Source: Psococerastis gibbosa (Eukaryota; Arthropoda; Insecta; Psocodea; Psocidae). From it: a stretch of DNA of 64,000 nt. Shown here piece by piece: positions 1 to 10,479 of this stretch. Under the pieces are notes generated by a model. It searched no databases. It saw only the letters and a program-made list of their open reading frames with translations, and was not told the origin of the DNA. A program made the translations under genes and the position numbers. The stretch covers positions 4,216,001 through 4,280,000 of the forward strand of contig OZ020485.1 in assembly GCA_963971405.1 (NCBI GenBank), given 5' to 3'. Numbering within the stretch: position 1 is the stretch's first letter; each line of letters starts with the position of its first letter.

Positions 1-480
1 TAGCCCAGGAGTATTAAGTTTTATAATTTATAATTAGAAAAGCATATATACGGGTTCACTCGTACCGGTTTTTTAAAAGTTGAAAAATAATGACAAAACT
101 TTGATGTAACCTTTTCAAACTGTCGAAAATTGAAAAATAATAGTTTTGAGTAAGGAGTAAACCAGAAATTCAGAGGAACTAGTAAACAATTAAATGAAAA
201 TGCTGCTTATAGCTTGCCATAAAAGAGGCTGAAAGTTTGTTGGAGAGTTTGTCAAATCGAGCATTATACCCGTAGTTAGTTATGCTGAAGAATATAGCAA
301 ATGGGTCAATAAAGCGAACTATAACGTTATATATTAATGGCATTTAGTGATAGCCAGTGGGCTTATGGACTTATACTGCGCACTTCTCGCCCTCCTCCAA
401 AAACTGACCAAGTATTCGATAAATTGGTTTCTGTGACCTTTCCATACCATAATTGGGGGAAACCATGTGACCACCATAAA
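1..480. other. intronic sequence, nothing recognised
   Basis: A/T-rich sequence of the intron upstream of the Ig1 exon. No open frame or repeat that I can match elsewhere in the window. Confidence 0.5.
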
Positions 481-677
481 AAAGGGTGGATTTTAGGGGG
501 GGGGGGGTGGTGAGTCAGAGGGGCCGGACCCCCCCCCCCCAATATATTAACTTACACTAGATAACAATGGGTTTACAGCTAGTGGGAAGTAAAAATAATT
601 ATGTTTTTTAATGTTATGATCCACTGAACCTGCCCGCTGACCCCCCCCCCCCAAATTGGGGGCAAAATCCGCCCTTG
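481..677. mobile_element. G-rich hAT-type MITE
   Basis: Ends are inverted: aaagggtggattttaggggg at the left, and ggggcaaaatccgcccttg at the right. Flanking 8-mers accataaa (473-480) and accataac (678-685) differ at one base, as expected for an 8-bp hAT target duplication. Two C tracts and a G tract lie inside. No coding capacity. Confidence 0.8.
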
Positions 678-685
678 ACCATAAC

Positions 686-1372
686 ACTCCTCACCCCGAA
701 GACAAGTGTGCTTTCATGAGCCCGATGTTTGAGCGTCCCTTCAGCCCCAAAAGAGCAGAGAGAAGACGCCATCATGCCTATATAATATTACTGGGAGTAT
801 ATTAGAATCCGCGTTTAGAAATAGTAAAAAATATTCTCATCTGGGTTCATAAAATTGATCGCCACCTGGAGAGAAATCTGTGCAGCCCTATGGTTACTTC
901 ACGGACCAGTGACTTTGCCACAATAGGGATTTGCCCACGGCATCCCTTGCGGTTTATTTCACCATTTGAAAATAGTGAAATATAAGTTTTTTCACTTCGC
1001 CATGCTCCCCCAGAGATCTGGAGCGGCGGGCATTTGTTATTCTAGAGGTATATCTACCGTGCTGGATATCGCGTCACTCTCTTTGGTTTTCTCTCTACAC
1101 TTTCTCTGCCGTATAAGCAGGTGTTTCGTTTCCCACGGTGCTGCGAATTTTTATTAACCTTTTTATAAAGAGAGAGTTGTCATTTTTGTAATAGGGGTAC
1201 CTACTCACGCGAGTTCGAGTCCCGTTGCTTTCTAATTCTTCATATTTTCATTTCTACCGTAAATATTGAGTTACTCTTTTTCTTGGGTTTTCTCATTGGC
1301 CTTTCTTTACCGCATGAAGGAGGTTTTTAGCTTGAAACTACTTTATCTACTGCGAAGGCATATAAATATATA
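686..1372. other. intronic sequence, nothing recognised
   Basis: No exon with family similarity. A B-box-like ggggtacc...gttcgagtcccgt near 1190-1225 resembles a tRNA-derived element remnant, but no A box is seen at the right spacing. Confidence 0.4.
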
Positions 1373-1577
1373 TTAGGACTTTTTACTCTATTACTAAGCC
1401 AACCTAGCGGAGTTAGGGCTATAAAGCCCTCTCTTACACTCAACTAGGAAGGCCCGGGACCGCCTGATTTACATGCCCTCCGAAGCATGGCCAGAAAATG
1501 TAGGAAGTGTAGGACTCGAACCAGCAACCTTTCGGGTGAAAGTCAGAGTCTGTACCACTACTCGACATGTCTTGGCT
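1373..1577 (-). mobile_element. SINE family 1 (tRNA-derived), near full length
   Basis: Reverse copy of the family whose + copy is at 10006-10231. The head carries the A-box-like gtagagtagtggta and the B-box-like ggttcgagtcc; the body carries the cttcggagggcatgtaaa central domain and tagccctaactccgctagg; the 3' end is ttggcttagtaatag followed by an aaaaagtcct tail. RNA polymerase III promoter origin is inferred from the boxes. Confidence 0.85.
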
Positions 1578-1822
1578 ATGTTTGTTGCCTTTTACGCGTG
1601 AACTTTAAGGTAAGTAAGTTATGCATCTTACATCAAATGAACGCTCTTTTAGAGATTTACTACTAAACAATTCTCTACATTTGTAAAATTTTAGATACCT
1701 ACTGTAGCCCCCACAATCTCCCCCAATAATGTTTAATGTCACCAAGGGATAGTTCGATCCCGGATTTGTTATCAAATACATTTGAATAACCGAAATAAAT
1801 GGTGTGACCAGACAGTCAGACA

Positions 1823-1993
1823 GTCGACTTTGATGGCCAGGTGGTAACGTCCTTGCACTTGTGCGAGTCTTTACACGCCACGCGTTCAGGGACGTGTCGT
1901 AACTCAACACGGGTAGGCTACTAACCTACAGAGGCGACTGAAGATGTCAATCGGATATATTCATTAAATTGTTTGTATGCGATTAATCTTTTA
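1823..1993 (+). mobile_element. SINE-like repeat family 4
   Basis: Shares tggccaggtggtaacg, cacttgtgcgagtctttaca, cgtgtcgtaactcaac, cctacagaggcgactga and attaaattgtttgtatgcga with copies at 5701-5868, 20172-20335 and 48176-48337. The start looks like a tRNA A box; a B box is only vaguely present. Classed as SINE-like by size, head and spread. Confidence 0.65.
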
Positions 1994-3497
1994 TAAAAAA
2001 ATAAAAAATAAAAATAAAGTCTGGATCGTTCTACAACTTAAATTAATAACGTCAAAAAATTCACAATAATCGTTAAGCGATTGGTCGTAGTGACTGGTTT
2101 GGGGCTCTAACAGTCGTTACCAGTGAAAACGCAACCATGAAGAAACATTTGTAGGTTTCTGCGTTGTCTCAGAATTTTTAAATTATATAATGGAATTTTT
2201 TAAGTTGGGGCAAGCTATGATGGTACTAAAAAGTACAACTTATCTATTTTTCCTTGTATCCATTCTTCACAAGACTATTGTTATAACTATCTTGTGTAGC
2301 GAAACTATGATATAGAAGGAGAGAAATATAAGTAAAGAGTAGATTGAGAAGAAAAGCCCTGGCAATCTCAATTGCAGGACGTGACCTCAGAATTTCATCA
2401 AATTCGGTCCTCTGGGACCACTGCTGCTCCTGCTGGAGATGTTGATTACATTTCTGCAAATTGTGCATTCCATCGAGTTGTGGCTCCTGCTGAACTTGCA
2501 TCAGACTCTGCTGACGGAGATAGTAAAGTTACAGTTTTGTTACGTGTTGTTTCCGTGGCTGTTGGCTCTTATTGACCATTTGAATAATAAACATGCATAA
2601 TGCATCCATCAGTAACATGGAACCAATTTCATAGTGGGCAAGACCCTTTGCAAGGATCGCAGGTTAGGGGCTGTTGTAGTAAATGTAGTAAATGTACATT
2701 ATCAAAAGTACATGTAGCTATTAAAAAGTAACAGTAACCTATGTGTCCGGGCTTATGACACGTTGATCCAAAACATTGCGGCCTGGATGGCCTTGCCATT
2801 GGCATCTGAAAGATCTGTCTAGGACTAATTAATAATTAATAATTAATTGCATAAGCAGGCCTTTTTATATGGATGAACTGAAGAGTGCCATTAGGACTTT
2901 TTTAAGACTACATTACCTCACAGGATCACGTGTTGGCATATCATCCGAGCACGGAACGATAATTCAATTATTAATACTTTGAATATTTTATTGAGTATGT
3001 CTAAGAGATGTCTAAGAATCGCCAATGTCTGTGAGTCTGTGAATATGTCTTTATTTAACATCGCCTGGCTGCATCTCATCGATTCCCTTTCAAGGAATGT
3101 CCCAAAGGTTCATTATTGTTCTGGCGCAGACCGAAGGAAGCCATTCATTGAAAGCTACCTAATGGATGTTACTGTACCTAATATGTGACAAATACAGAAT
3201 CCGCCATTAATTTAGTAGCGTGCCTAAATAAAATGCAACCACCTGATATCAATAGGGTCAGCTGACACGAATATAAAAAAACCTCATATGCCTTTTGCTG
3301 ATTGAATCAGCGATTTAGACAGATTTACATGTTCCAGGTATTAAAGACTGAAGAAGATTATATCTTCTTCAATTTAGGTCTAATGAAGCCTTTACATATT
3401 TTGCAGTAATTTCAAGTCTTTACATAAATAGATGCATATTACATATTTTAAAAGCTGATGTGTGGGGGAAATTAAAACAACATGGAGACACTCACAC
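1994..3497. other. intronic sequence, nothing recognised
   Basis: Only short random frames on both strands. No repeat match elsewhere in the window and no splice-flanked exon of the Ig gene. Confidence 0.45.
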
Positions 3498-3726
3498 CCG
3501 GTTTTGCCTACATTAGAAAACTCCCGATTGAACTGAGAGCGGCGAGAAATGCTACTAACTTCCCCAAATTGCTTATAGACCATCTCTTAGAGAAAGCTTT
3601 CTACACTGTCACTGAGGCACTAGCACAATGACAGAACTACCTGATTTTGACGATTTTACTTTATAATTTCTTGTTGATTACTTGATTGTATAATTTTAAC
3701 AGAAATATATATTCATTTATATTTAT
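3498..3726 (+). mobile_element. 3' end of a CR1/L2-like LINE
   Basis: The frame beginning at 3499 reads FAYIRKLPIELRAARNAT, then FPKLLIDHLLEKAFYTVTE and LALAQ-like residues before a stop at about 3631. This is the RxLP.ELR...F...L...LL.K.FYT pattern at the C-terminus of CR1/L2-type reverse transcriptases. A close copy lies at 36973-37210. A short A/T-rich tail follows. 5'-truncated, as usual for LINEs. Confidence 0.72.
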
Positions 3727-5103
3727 TTCAGCTATGAAAATGTCTGTTATATATGCACAGGAAGATAAGAAGAGAATACGCTTTTTCCACATAGTTCATA
3801 AAGTATTGTACAAAAATTATGCACCCTGATCAACAGTGTGCTTGGAAGTCCCTTTCGGTACAAACTAGTGTCTACTGTCTAGCGGGTTAACTTATAATTT
3901 GCCTTTTCCAACACTTCGCTCCTGAGACCAGCCGACTTCAATTAATTCATGAAGGTTTATCGTGCGAGAAAGACCATTCTACAATTTGATGACTACCTAC
4001 ATTACGAATGTACAATAAAGGCTGTATTTGTTTAGGATAAAAGAGACTCTTTGACTTGAATGCATAGTATAACGATGTTTGGTGTGTACCTGCTGGTCTG
4101 ATGGGATTTGGCAATTGTAAGTCGTTTGTTGAGTAGGTTCGCTATGGTAAGGGCAACCCAAACTGTTAGAAACCAAAAATTGGACTTAGTTCAGCTGTTC
4201 CCTTCAGTCTTGTACGTAACCAGTAAAATGTAGAATGCTCGCAAGATACTCATTATGGAAGAAGGGTTGAACAAGTAATGGTAATACTAAGCACTCAGCA
4301 CTCATTGGGTGCAAGGCTTAATCCGCAGAAACGTACCCCAAAATAAGAGAAAAAGATACCATACAACAATATATTCCGACAGTGTCAGACAAAATATTTT
4401 GACCCAGTGTGTCCAACAGAACAGTATGAAAAGTGTTTGGGGATTGTTGACGCGCGAAACGGAAATAGCTCTCTGCCGCTGCAGTGATAGACATGTTATT
4501 CGATTTATTACTCGAAAAAGCCTCCCAGCAGCGCCACCAAATTTAATTGTGCCCTCCACAAACTTTGACGGCAGCGCAAATCTTAAGTTCTCACACGCAG
4601 CCAGTGTTGTTTTCGTCGATATTTTTTTCAACAAATTCTTCTGTGTTTATTTTATGGAAGTATTTTTTCCTCCTTATTCTAGGGTACGTTTTTGCTCTTT
4701 ATCTTTTGTTTTTGGGCCTTTTGTGACTCTTGCTGAATATTGCCACTACTATATTGTGTAGTGTGTATTTTGTTATTGTTTCTCTTCCTTAATGAAGTGA
4801 CAAACCTTTAATACTAGTTTACATCGCATTTATCAGTAAGATGACTGCTGTTAGCGTAGCGCTTTCCCAGTATGCGGTCAACATACCTTGAGCCTACTGC
4901 TGTGACGCATGACTCAACTCGGGTAGTTTTATAATATAGCTGAGGTAGCTAAAGGAAGTGCTATTTTGCTTTGCTGTGGTCCGGGCGTGCCTTACAATAG
5001 TGGAAATGTACAACAACCGCCTCACACAATCTTTGACATGTACACAGCCATTTAGGCCATTGGACTGAAATAGAGAGCACAGCGCTCAATTTGCTTGGAC
5101 TAA
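3727..5103. other. intronic sequence, nothing recognised
   Basis: Overlapping open frames on opposite strands near 4302-4761 show no recognisable domain and no splice context. I take them as chance. Confidence 0.45.
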
Positions 5104-5195
5104 CCGATATTAGAGGATTTAGAAAAAACTGGACTTGGCGGTATTCGAACCCACGATTTACGCTTATCCGGGGCTTCGTCATAACCACTGGACCA
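5104..5195 (-). mobile_element. SINE family 3 head fragment (tRNA-derived)
   Basis: Reverse complement gives gtccagtggttatgacgaag...cgtgggttcgaataccgcca, a tRNA-like head with a B box, then tccagttttttctaaatcct. Related copies lie at 5962, 12584, 16848, 32705, 56648 and 57595. Truncated at the 3' side. Confidence 0.7.
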
Positions 5196-5279
5196 CAAGC
5201 CCGACAAGTACAGTGCCTTCTTAATCATCTACATACTGTATATGCTCTTATTGACAAGTTCGTATTGCTAGACCGGTAA

Positions 5280-5663
5280 GGTGCCCATTCCATTGATCGG
5301 CTAGGGCTATTTCCAACAACGGTGACGTGGTAGCAGACATTCAAGACTTAGGTGGCGTTTCCACCGACCTCGCATTGCAGAATTGACGGAAATGTTTATT
5401 TTCCTCTATGCCATAGTTAAAATTGATCAATGATCATACAGTAAAATCACAAACAAACAAACTAATATTAAAAAATGGCGTCATGGGATATGTTAAGTAC
5501 AAACATTTTAATAGATTTCTATAAAAAGAAAAATTCTAATTTCCGTCAATGTCATTTGCATTCTGCAATGCGAGGTCAGTGGAAACGCTACATAAGTCTT
5601 GAATGTCTGCTACCACGTCACCGTTGTTGGAAATAGCCCTAGCCGGTCAATGGAATGGGCGCC
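5280..5663. mobile_element. PIF/Harbinger-type MITE, 384 bp palindrome
   Basis: Starts ggtgcccattccattgatcg and ends in its inverse caatggaatgggcgcc. The two arms are inverted copies for well over 100 bp each (tgacgtggtagcagacattc, ggtggcgtttccaccgacc) around an A/T-rich centre with ttgatcaatgatcatacagt. Flanks are TAA and TTA. No coding capacity; an autonomous Harbinger would be needed to move it. Confidence 0.88.
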
Positions 5664-5700
5664 TTAGCACAGCTACACAACTATCGACAGCTACACAACT

Positions 5701-5868
5701 ATCGACTTCGATGGCCAGGTGGTAACGTGCTTGCACTTGTGCGAGTCTTTACACGCCATGCAATCGGAGACGTGTCGTACTCATCACGGGTAATAACCTA
5801 CAGAGGCGACTGAAAAGTTCAATCGGATACATTCATTAAATTCTTTGTATGCGATTAATCTTTCGTAA
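5701..5868 (+). mobile_element. SINE-like repeat family 4
   Basis: Starts atcgacttcgatggccaggt, then cttgcacttgtgcgagtctt, gacgtgtcgtactcatcac and cagaggcgactgaaaagttc. Close to the copy at 1823-1993. A 17-bp direct repeat (cagctacacaactatcg) precedes it at about 5678-5705. Confidence 0.65.
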
Positions 5869-5961
5869 AAAAGAAAAAAAAATCTAAGTGTGAGCTCACT
5901 TTCTTGCATATAAATAAAACGCTTTATTCAATATTTAATATTCAATATCTACATTAGACTA

Positions 5962-6060
5962 ACATTGGTTGAAGAGGTAACCTCCTCGATCGTTATAACC
6001 GAAATGAGAGAATTTAGAAAAAAATAGATTTGGCGGGATTCGAACACACGATCTCTAAAC
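5962..6060 (-). mobile_element. SINE family 3 fragment
   Basis: Contains tggttgaagaggtaacctcc, ataaccgaaatgagagaatt and ggcgggattcgaacacacga, in the same order as the reverse copies at 56648 and 12584. The tRNA-like head is cut short. Confidence 0.7.
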
Positions 6061-6789
6061 TCTCGCAATCGTCTCTTACGTATATAAGTATTATGGATTT
6101 GTAAAACACAATACTTTCTGAGAACATAATAAGTTTGGCCTACATGAGTTGTGGCTGAAAGACACATCTGTGAGTGAACTTTCAATTATCTGTGTAGTGC
6201 CTAGATAATGAAGACGCTGAACCGCACCCGTGGACCAAATGTTTCTCAGTTCTTTCCGTTCAATTAAATACAATTTTGCCCTTATCACAGTGACTTGCAA
6301 CGCAACCTAATTGTCTTAATGAACTGTAGTAACCACTTTTAATAACCATTTGCTAATTAAAACAATTTCACCATTGAAAAACCCCCCAAAACCCCTTCCT
6401 AATAAGAAATACTCGACATAAAGGGATTCGCCAGTTTTTATGATGTGCCCTTTAATAAGGAGAGGTCGCGGAAAATGACATTTACCAAAGAAATTGTGGG
6501 AAAGGGGAAATCCAAAAAAGATTTTGCTGGCCTGAGGGCACGCCCTTGCAGCACATAAAGGAGTGCTTGGCTCATCCCAACCGGGGGCAATTTTGACTAC
6601 TCCATCAGCCGTTTTATTATTGGCTCAATGACAATTTATCCGAGCCCTACGTGATTTCTTGCTTTATTGCCTAATAGGGTTTTAACTCTCTTTATATGGC
6701 TATAGGAGGTTTTTTAAGAGGGCGCTCTTGAAAACACACAATTAAATTATCAAGAACAAGGTATTTGCCCCGTTTTTCATACTCCAATG
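6061..6789. other. intronic sequence, nothing recognised
   Basis: No exon and no repeat matched within the window. Confidence 0.4.
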
Positions 6790-7119
6790 CAGGGATTCCC
6801 GAACTGTGGTCCATGGACCACCGGTGGTCCACAGATATATGTATATCAGGTGGTCCACGGGCTAAAGTAAGAAATATGAAAATAAAACAGCTGAGTTATT
6901 GGAACTTAGAAACAAAATACAGTAAGTCTTGGCACTGAACTAGAAAATCCACCCTATACCAGTTCTAAACATTTAATCAAATATTAGCACGTGATTGTAG
7001 GCACAAACTAAATGATCTTGTTCCTAAAATTTAACGATTTTCCTATCACAGCCATGGGGTTCCACCGAAAATCATAAAATAATCAAGTGGTCCACGGTTA
7101 AAAAGTTTGGGAACCCCTG
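6790..7119. mobile_element. hAT-type MITE (330 bp)
   Basis: Ends are cagggattcccgaactgtgg and, inverted, aagtttgggaacccctg, the widespread CAGGGGTTCCCAAACT hAT terminus. Sub-terminal ggtggtccacgggc and gtggtccacggtt are also inverted. Flanking 8-mers ctccaatg (6782-6789) and cttgaatg (7120-7127) agree at six positions. A second copy at 29462-30570 is split by another insertion. Confidence 0.85.
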
Positions 7120-7129
7120 CTTGAATGTA

Positions 7130-8007
7130 CAGGGTCTGTCCGGAAAGTAATGTCAGTGAATTTTTTTTACGGAGACTGTAGATAAAAGCGCTCACTTTAC
7201 TGGCTCAAATTTTGGTGGAGGGATCTGACAACAGGTTCCAATAAGCGTGAGCTGGCTAACGATCGTCGTAGTGGTCACATCAGTTGTTCCACGTGTGTCG
7301 GTACAGTAACCCGGTGCAAGAAGAAAAAAAACGTTCGCTTGAGCAACGGATGGCGATCAAGTTTGGTGTCAAACTGGAGAAGAGTGCTGCGGAAACCATT
7401 ATATAATGTTGAAGAAGGCTTTTGACGACGATTGCCTTTCGGGCAAATTGTCCGGTGGCACAAGGCCTTCGCAGAAGGTCGGGAAGACGCCAACGAGTGC
7501 CACGCTGGACGGCCATCAAACTCCACTACCAACGACAATGTGCAACATGTGCGTGACTTGTTGAACACTGATCAACGTGTAAGTGTCCCTTTGATTTCCG
7601 ATAAATTAAACATTACTAAAACTTTCAACAGACAACTGTAGTGGAGGTTAATGGCCGTCCAGCGCGGGGCTCGTCGTTGGCGTCTTCCCGACCTTCTGCG
7701 AAGGCCTTGTGTCACTGGACAATTTGCCCGAAAGGTAATCGTCATCGAAAGCCTTCTTCAACATTATATAATGGTTTCCGCAGCACTCTTCTCCAGTTTT
7801 ACACAAAACTTGATCGCCATGTCCGTTGCTCAAGCGAACGCTTTTTTTCTTGTTGCACCGGGTTACTGTACCGAACGGCAGCCAGCTGGCACTTGTTTGA
7901 ACTTGTTGCCAGATCGCCCCACCAAAATCTGAGCCAGTAAAGCACGCGCTTGCACTTACAGTCTCCGTAAAAAGAATTCACTGACATTACTTTCGGAACA
8001 GACCCTG
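7130..8007. mobile_element. fold-back mariner remnant (two 5' halves head to head)
   Basis: Begins cagggtctgtccggaaagta and ends in its inverse tactttcggaacagaccctg, flanked by TA on both sides (7128-7129, 8008-8009), the mariner/Tc1 target. The left arm encodes mariner-like transposase N-terminal sequence: IVRWHKAFAEGREDANE, then GRPSNSTTNDNVQHVRDLLN and VSVPLISDKLNITKTF, the helix-turn-helix region. From about 7640 the right arm is the inverse of the left (gaccttctgcgaaggccttg, gcgaacgctttttttcttgt), so the catalytic DDD half is absent and the element is a palindrome of two 5' ends. It cannot code for a whole transposase. Confidence 0.88.
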
Positions 8008-8371
8008 TATTGTATAGACAGTATACCATGCCGTTACATAAATGTGTGTAGACTATTATATTATACTGTATGTGTATAGACATTGCAGTTCATTCCGTGT
8101 TGTATAGGTTAGGCAAAATCAGCGTATAGCTGAAATACAATGTAATAATACAATAAATTTATATATCCATTAAAAGTAATTTTGCTATAATTACTAGTAT
8201 AATATGCTGCAGAGCTCAACCCGTGTGCAGCTTAAATTTGAAAAAAATACCTAAACTAGCATTCAGTAAGTAAGTCAGTAAGTAAGTTATTAAGTCTTCG
8301 TTTGTCGGTGTTAACTCGTTCAGATTTGTTTTTAGATATTTTCGAAATACATTCAATTGTTGAATTGATGA

Positions 8372-8608
8372 CTGTACTTGGTTAAATCATGCTTTCGCCT
8401 GTTTCGTTGAGTCAATGGTAAGCATGTCCATTATCGCTTGTGTAGGTTGACATCGAGAACGTATACCAGTTTGCTAATGGCCAAAAATTCATACGGAAAC
8501 AATACAAATAGTGTCCGAAAACCATGGGGTCGTTGGCATGGGACAAGGGACCTATGAGCCGCTACAAGTAGGCCTGGGTCCATAAAAAGTCCTTAAATAA
8601 ATAAATAA
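8372..8608 (+). mobile_element. SINE-like repeat family 5
   Basis: Shares cttggttaaatcatgctttc, gttgacatcgagaacgtata, ccagtttgctaatggcc and ccatggggtcgttggcat with 14758-14996. Ends cataaaaagtcctt followed by a TAAA-type tail. The aagtcctt end recalls the 3' end of SINE family 1. Class is inferred from size and tail; no clear pol III boxes. Confidence 0.55.
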
Positions 8609-8769
8609 CCTAAATAATAACCAATTGTTGAATAGTTTTTACGTATCTTGGGAGTCTGGTTAGTCCTACGTACTGTCTTTGTAAATACGAGTACGTACGT
8701 ATTTCGTATGTCAGTCTCGTGAAATTGAACCTCTAACACAATTATTTACAATAGGTACAATGGAACCAA

Positions 8770-8830
8770 GAGCGGATCCAAGAGAACTTTTCCGGGGGGG
8801 GGGGAGGAGGGGGTAGTCAAGTATAGTATA
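8770..8830. repeat. G-rich MITE end fragment
   Basis: aagagcggatccaagagaac followed by a G tract is the left end of the G-rich hAT-type family; no matching right end is found before the next copy at 8934. Confidence 0.5.
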
Positions 8831-8933
8831 ATATATACCTAGGTATATATATTTTCTACTAATCATTTAGTTTTTTCCTTTCTTCCGTAGTCGCGGGTAT
8901 TTGCCATGTAGCTGGCCAAGCAATAGAGGGAAG

Positions 8934-9401
8934 CAGGGGCGTCAAAATGCGGGGGGGGGGGGGGGGCACGGTCCATCTTGCCCCCGCCAGCTCCTTTTAG
9001 GGTTTCCCCCCCCCCCTCCCAGCCTCGAGCATTGTAAGACGTGGTTCATGAAGACCCCCGGGCCCCCTGCTTGCAGCTATATGATTATATAAGCATTCCT
9101 CTGTTAGCTTATTTGTTAAATCTACAGCTATACTTTACTACTATTAAAATGTGTAAAACCCTACTATTTTCCACTTATATTTTCAATTTTCTCCCCCGGG
9201 GGAAACGCCCGAACCCCCCTCTTCGGTTAATTGCAATATTACTTCTATACAATCTAAACCGTCGTAATGATAACATTTGTGAATCTGTAATTCTGTGCTT
9301 GTGGAAGCCTATGCATGAAAAATATCCTTACGGAAAGCCTGATGACGTCATAAGGTCTATTTAGTTTTGCCCCGCCATCATTCTAAAACTTTACGCCTCT
9401 G
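8934..9401. mobile_element. G-rich hAT-type element, 468 bp
   Basis: Ends caggggcgtcaaa and tttacgcctctg are roughly inverted with CAG...CTG termini. Flanks gagggaag and gaggaacg agree at six of eight bases. Inside, long G and C tracts and a unit with ctcccccgggggaaacgccc match the tandem units at 15290-15930 in inverse orientation. Confidence 0.65.
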
Positions 9402-10005
9402 GAGGAACGCATGAAATTGTATGGTTGTTCATAGCAGCGATGAAGAAATCATATGTACTGCGAATGGCTCAGATAGGTACAAGTGAAATATAGTGCGCTG
9501 TTGAGTTTTAAGATGGGCAAGAAATTGAACAATCCATCAGTGCCTGTGTGTATAAAAATATTTGTATTGTATATCAACGTCAAATGTTCCCACATGTTCT
9601 CTTACAAGCCTATTGCTGTAATATTATTAGGACTCCGTGCAGAGTATTTTTATAGGTGCATAGAGTGGTAATTTTCAGCTGAATAGCTTCAGAGTATTTG
9701 ACGTAAGCTATCCCCAGCCATTGATGATTACAATATATTGTACTACCCGACCATGATAAGATGACACATGGAACACTTATAAAAATCGAATAAATTCCGC
9801 GTTCCGTTTATGCGCAAGATTGCGAATAAACAAAATGTTCCAATTGCCACCCTATCGTAGTCGGGTATAATATATCAAAACATAAATTTTTATTATTCAG
9901 TCTTACTCATTTATAGAATAGTTCATAGAATAATAAAATGTAGCAAGTAATATTTAGAAAAGAAGTAAATGAGGAACATTTTTTCTCCTTTCCACACTAA
10001 TTTAT
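9402..10005. other. intronic sequence, nothing recognised
   Basis: A/T-rich; only short frames, no matched repeat. Confidence 0.4.
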
Positions 10006-10231
10006 AGTCAGGACATGTAGAGTAGTGGTACGGACTCCAACTTTCACCCGAAAGGTTGTTGGTTCGAGTCCTACACTTGCTATACATTTTCTGGCCATGC
10101 TTCGGAGGGCATGTAAAGCAGGCAGTCCCGGGCCTTCCTAGTTGAGTGTAAGAGAGGGCTTTATAGCCCTAACTCCGCTAGGTTGGCTTAGTAATAGAAC
10201 AAAAAGTCCTTATTTATTTATTTATTGATTT
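10006..10231 (+). mobile_element. SINE family 1, full-length copy
   Basis: Starts agtcaggacatgtagagtag. A box in gtagagtagtggtacggac and B box ggttcgagtcc about 30 bp later. Central domain atgcttcggagggcatgtaa, then cagtcccgggccttcc, gagagggctttatagcccta, and end ttggcttagtaatagaac with an aaaaagtccttatttattta tail. tRNA-derived and moved by a LINE; the partner LINE is not identified. Confidence 0.88.
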
Positions 10232-10357
10232 AATTTATGGCTTTACGTTCGACATTATAAATGAATCCTACTTTGTTTACGGGGGGGGGGGGGGGGGGTT
10301 CTCTTAAGACAGTTAAGACAGCACCATGCTGACTGGCTAGACCTGTACTTATTTCCT

Positions 10358-10476
10358 CATGTAAAGCAGGCAGTCCCGGGCCTTCCTAGTTGAGTGTAAG
10401 AGAGGGCTTTATAGCCCAGCCCTAACTCCACTAGGTTGGCTTAGTAATAGAACATAAAGTCCTTATTATTATTATA
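10358..10476 (+). mobile_element. SINE family 1, 5'-truncated copy
   Basis: Begins at catgtaaagcaggcagtccc and runs to the ttattattatta tail. Contains a small extra agccc near tatagcccagccctaactcc. About 130 bp downstream of the full copy and in the same orientation. Confidence 0.82.
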
Positions 10477-10479
10477 GCT

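Noticed and set aside
4302-4761. Overlapping open frames of 110-150 codons on both strands
   Set aside because: No recognisable domain, no splice sites that fit the host gene, and mirrored frames of this kind arise by chance.
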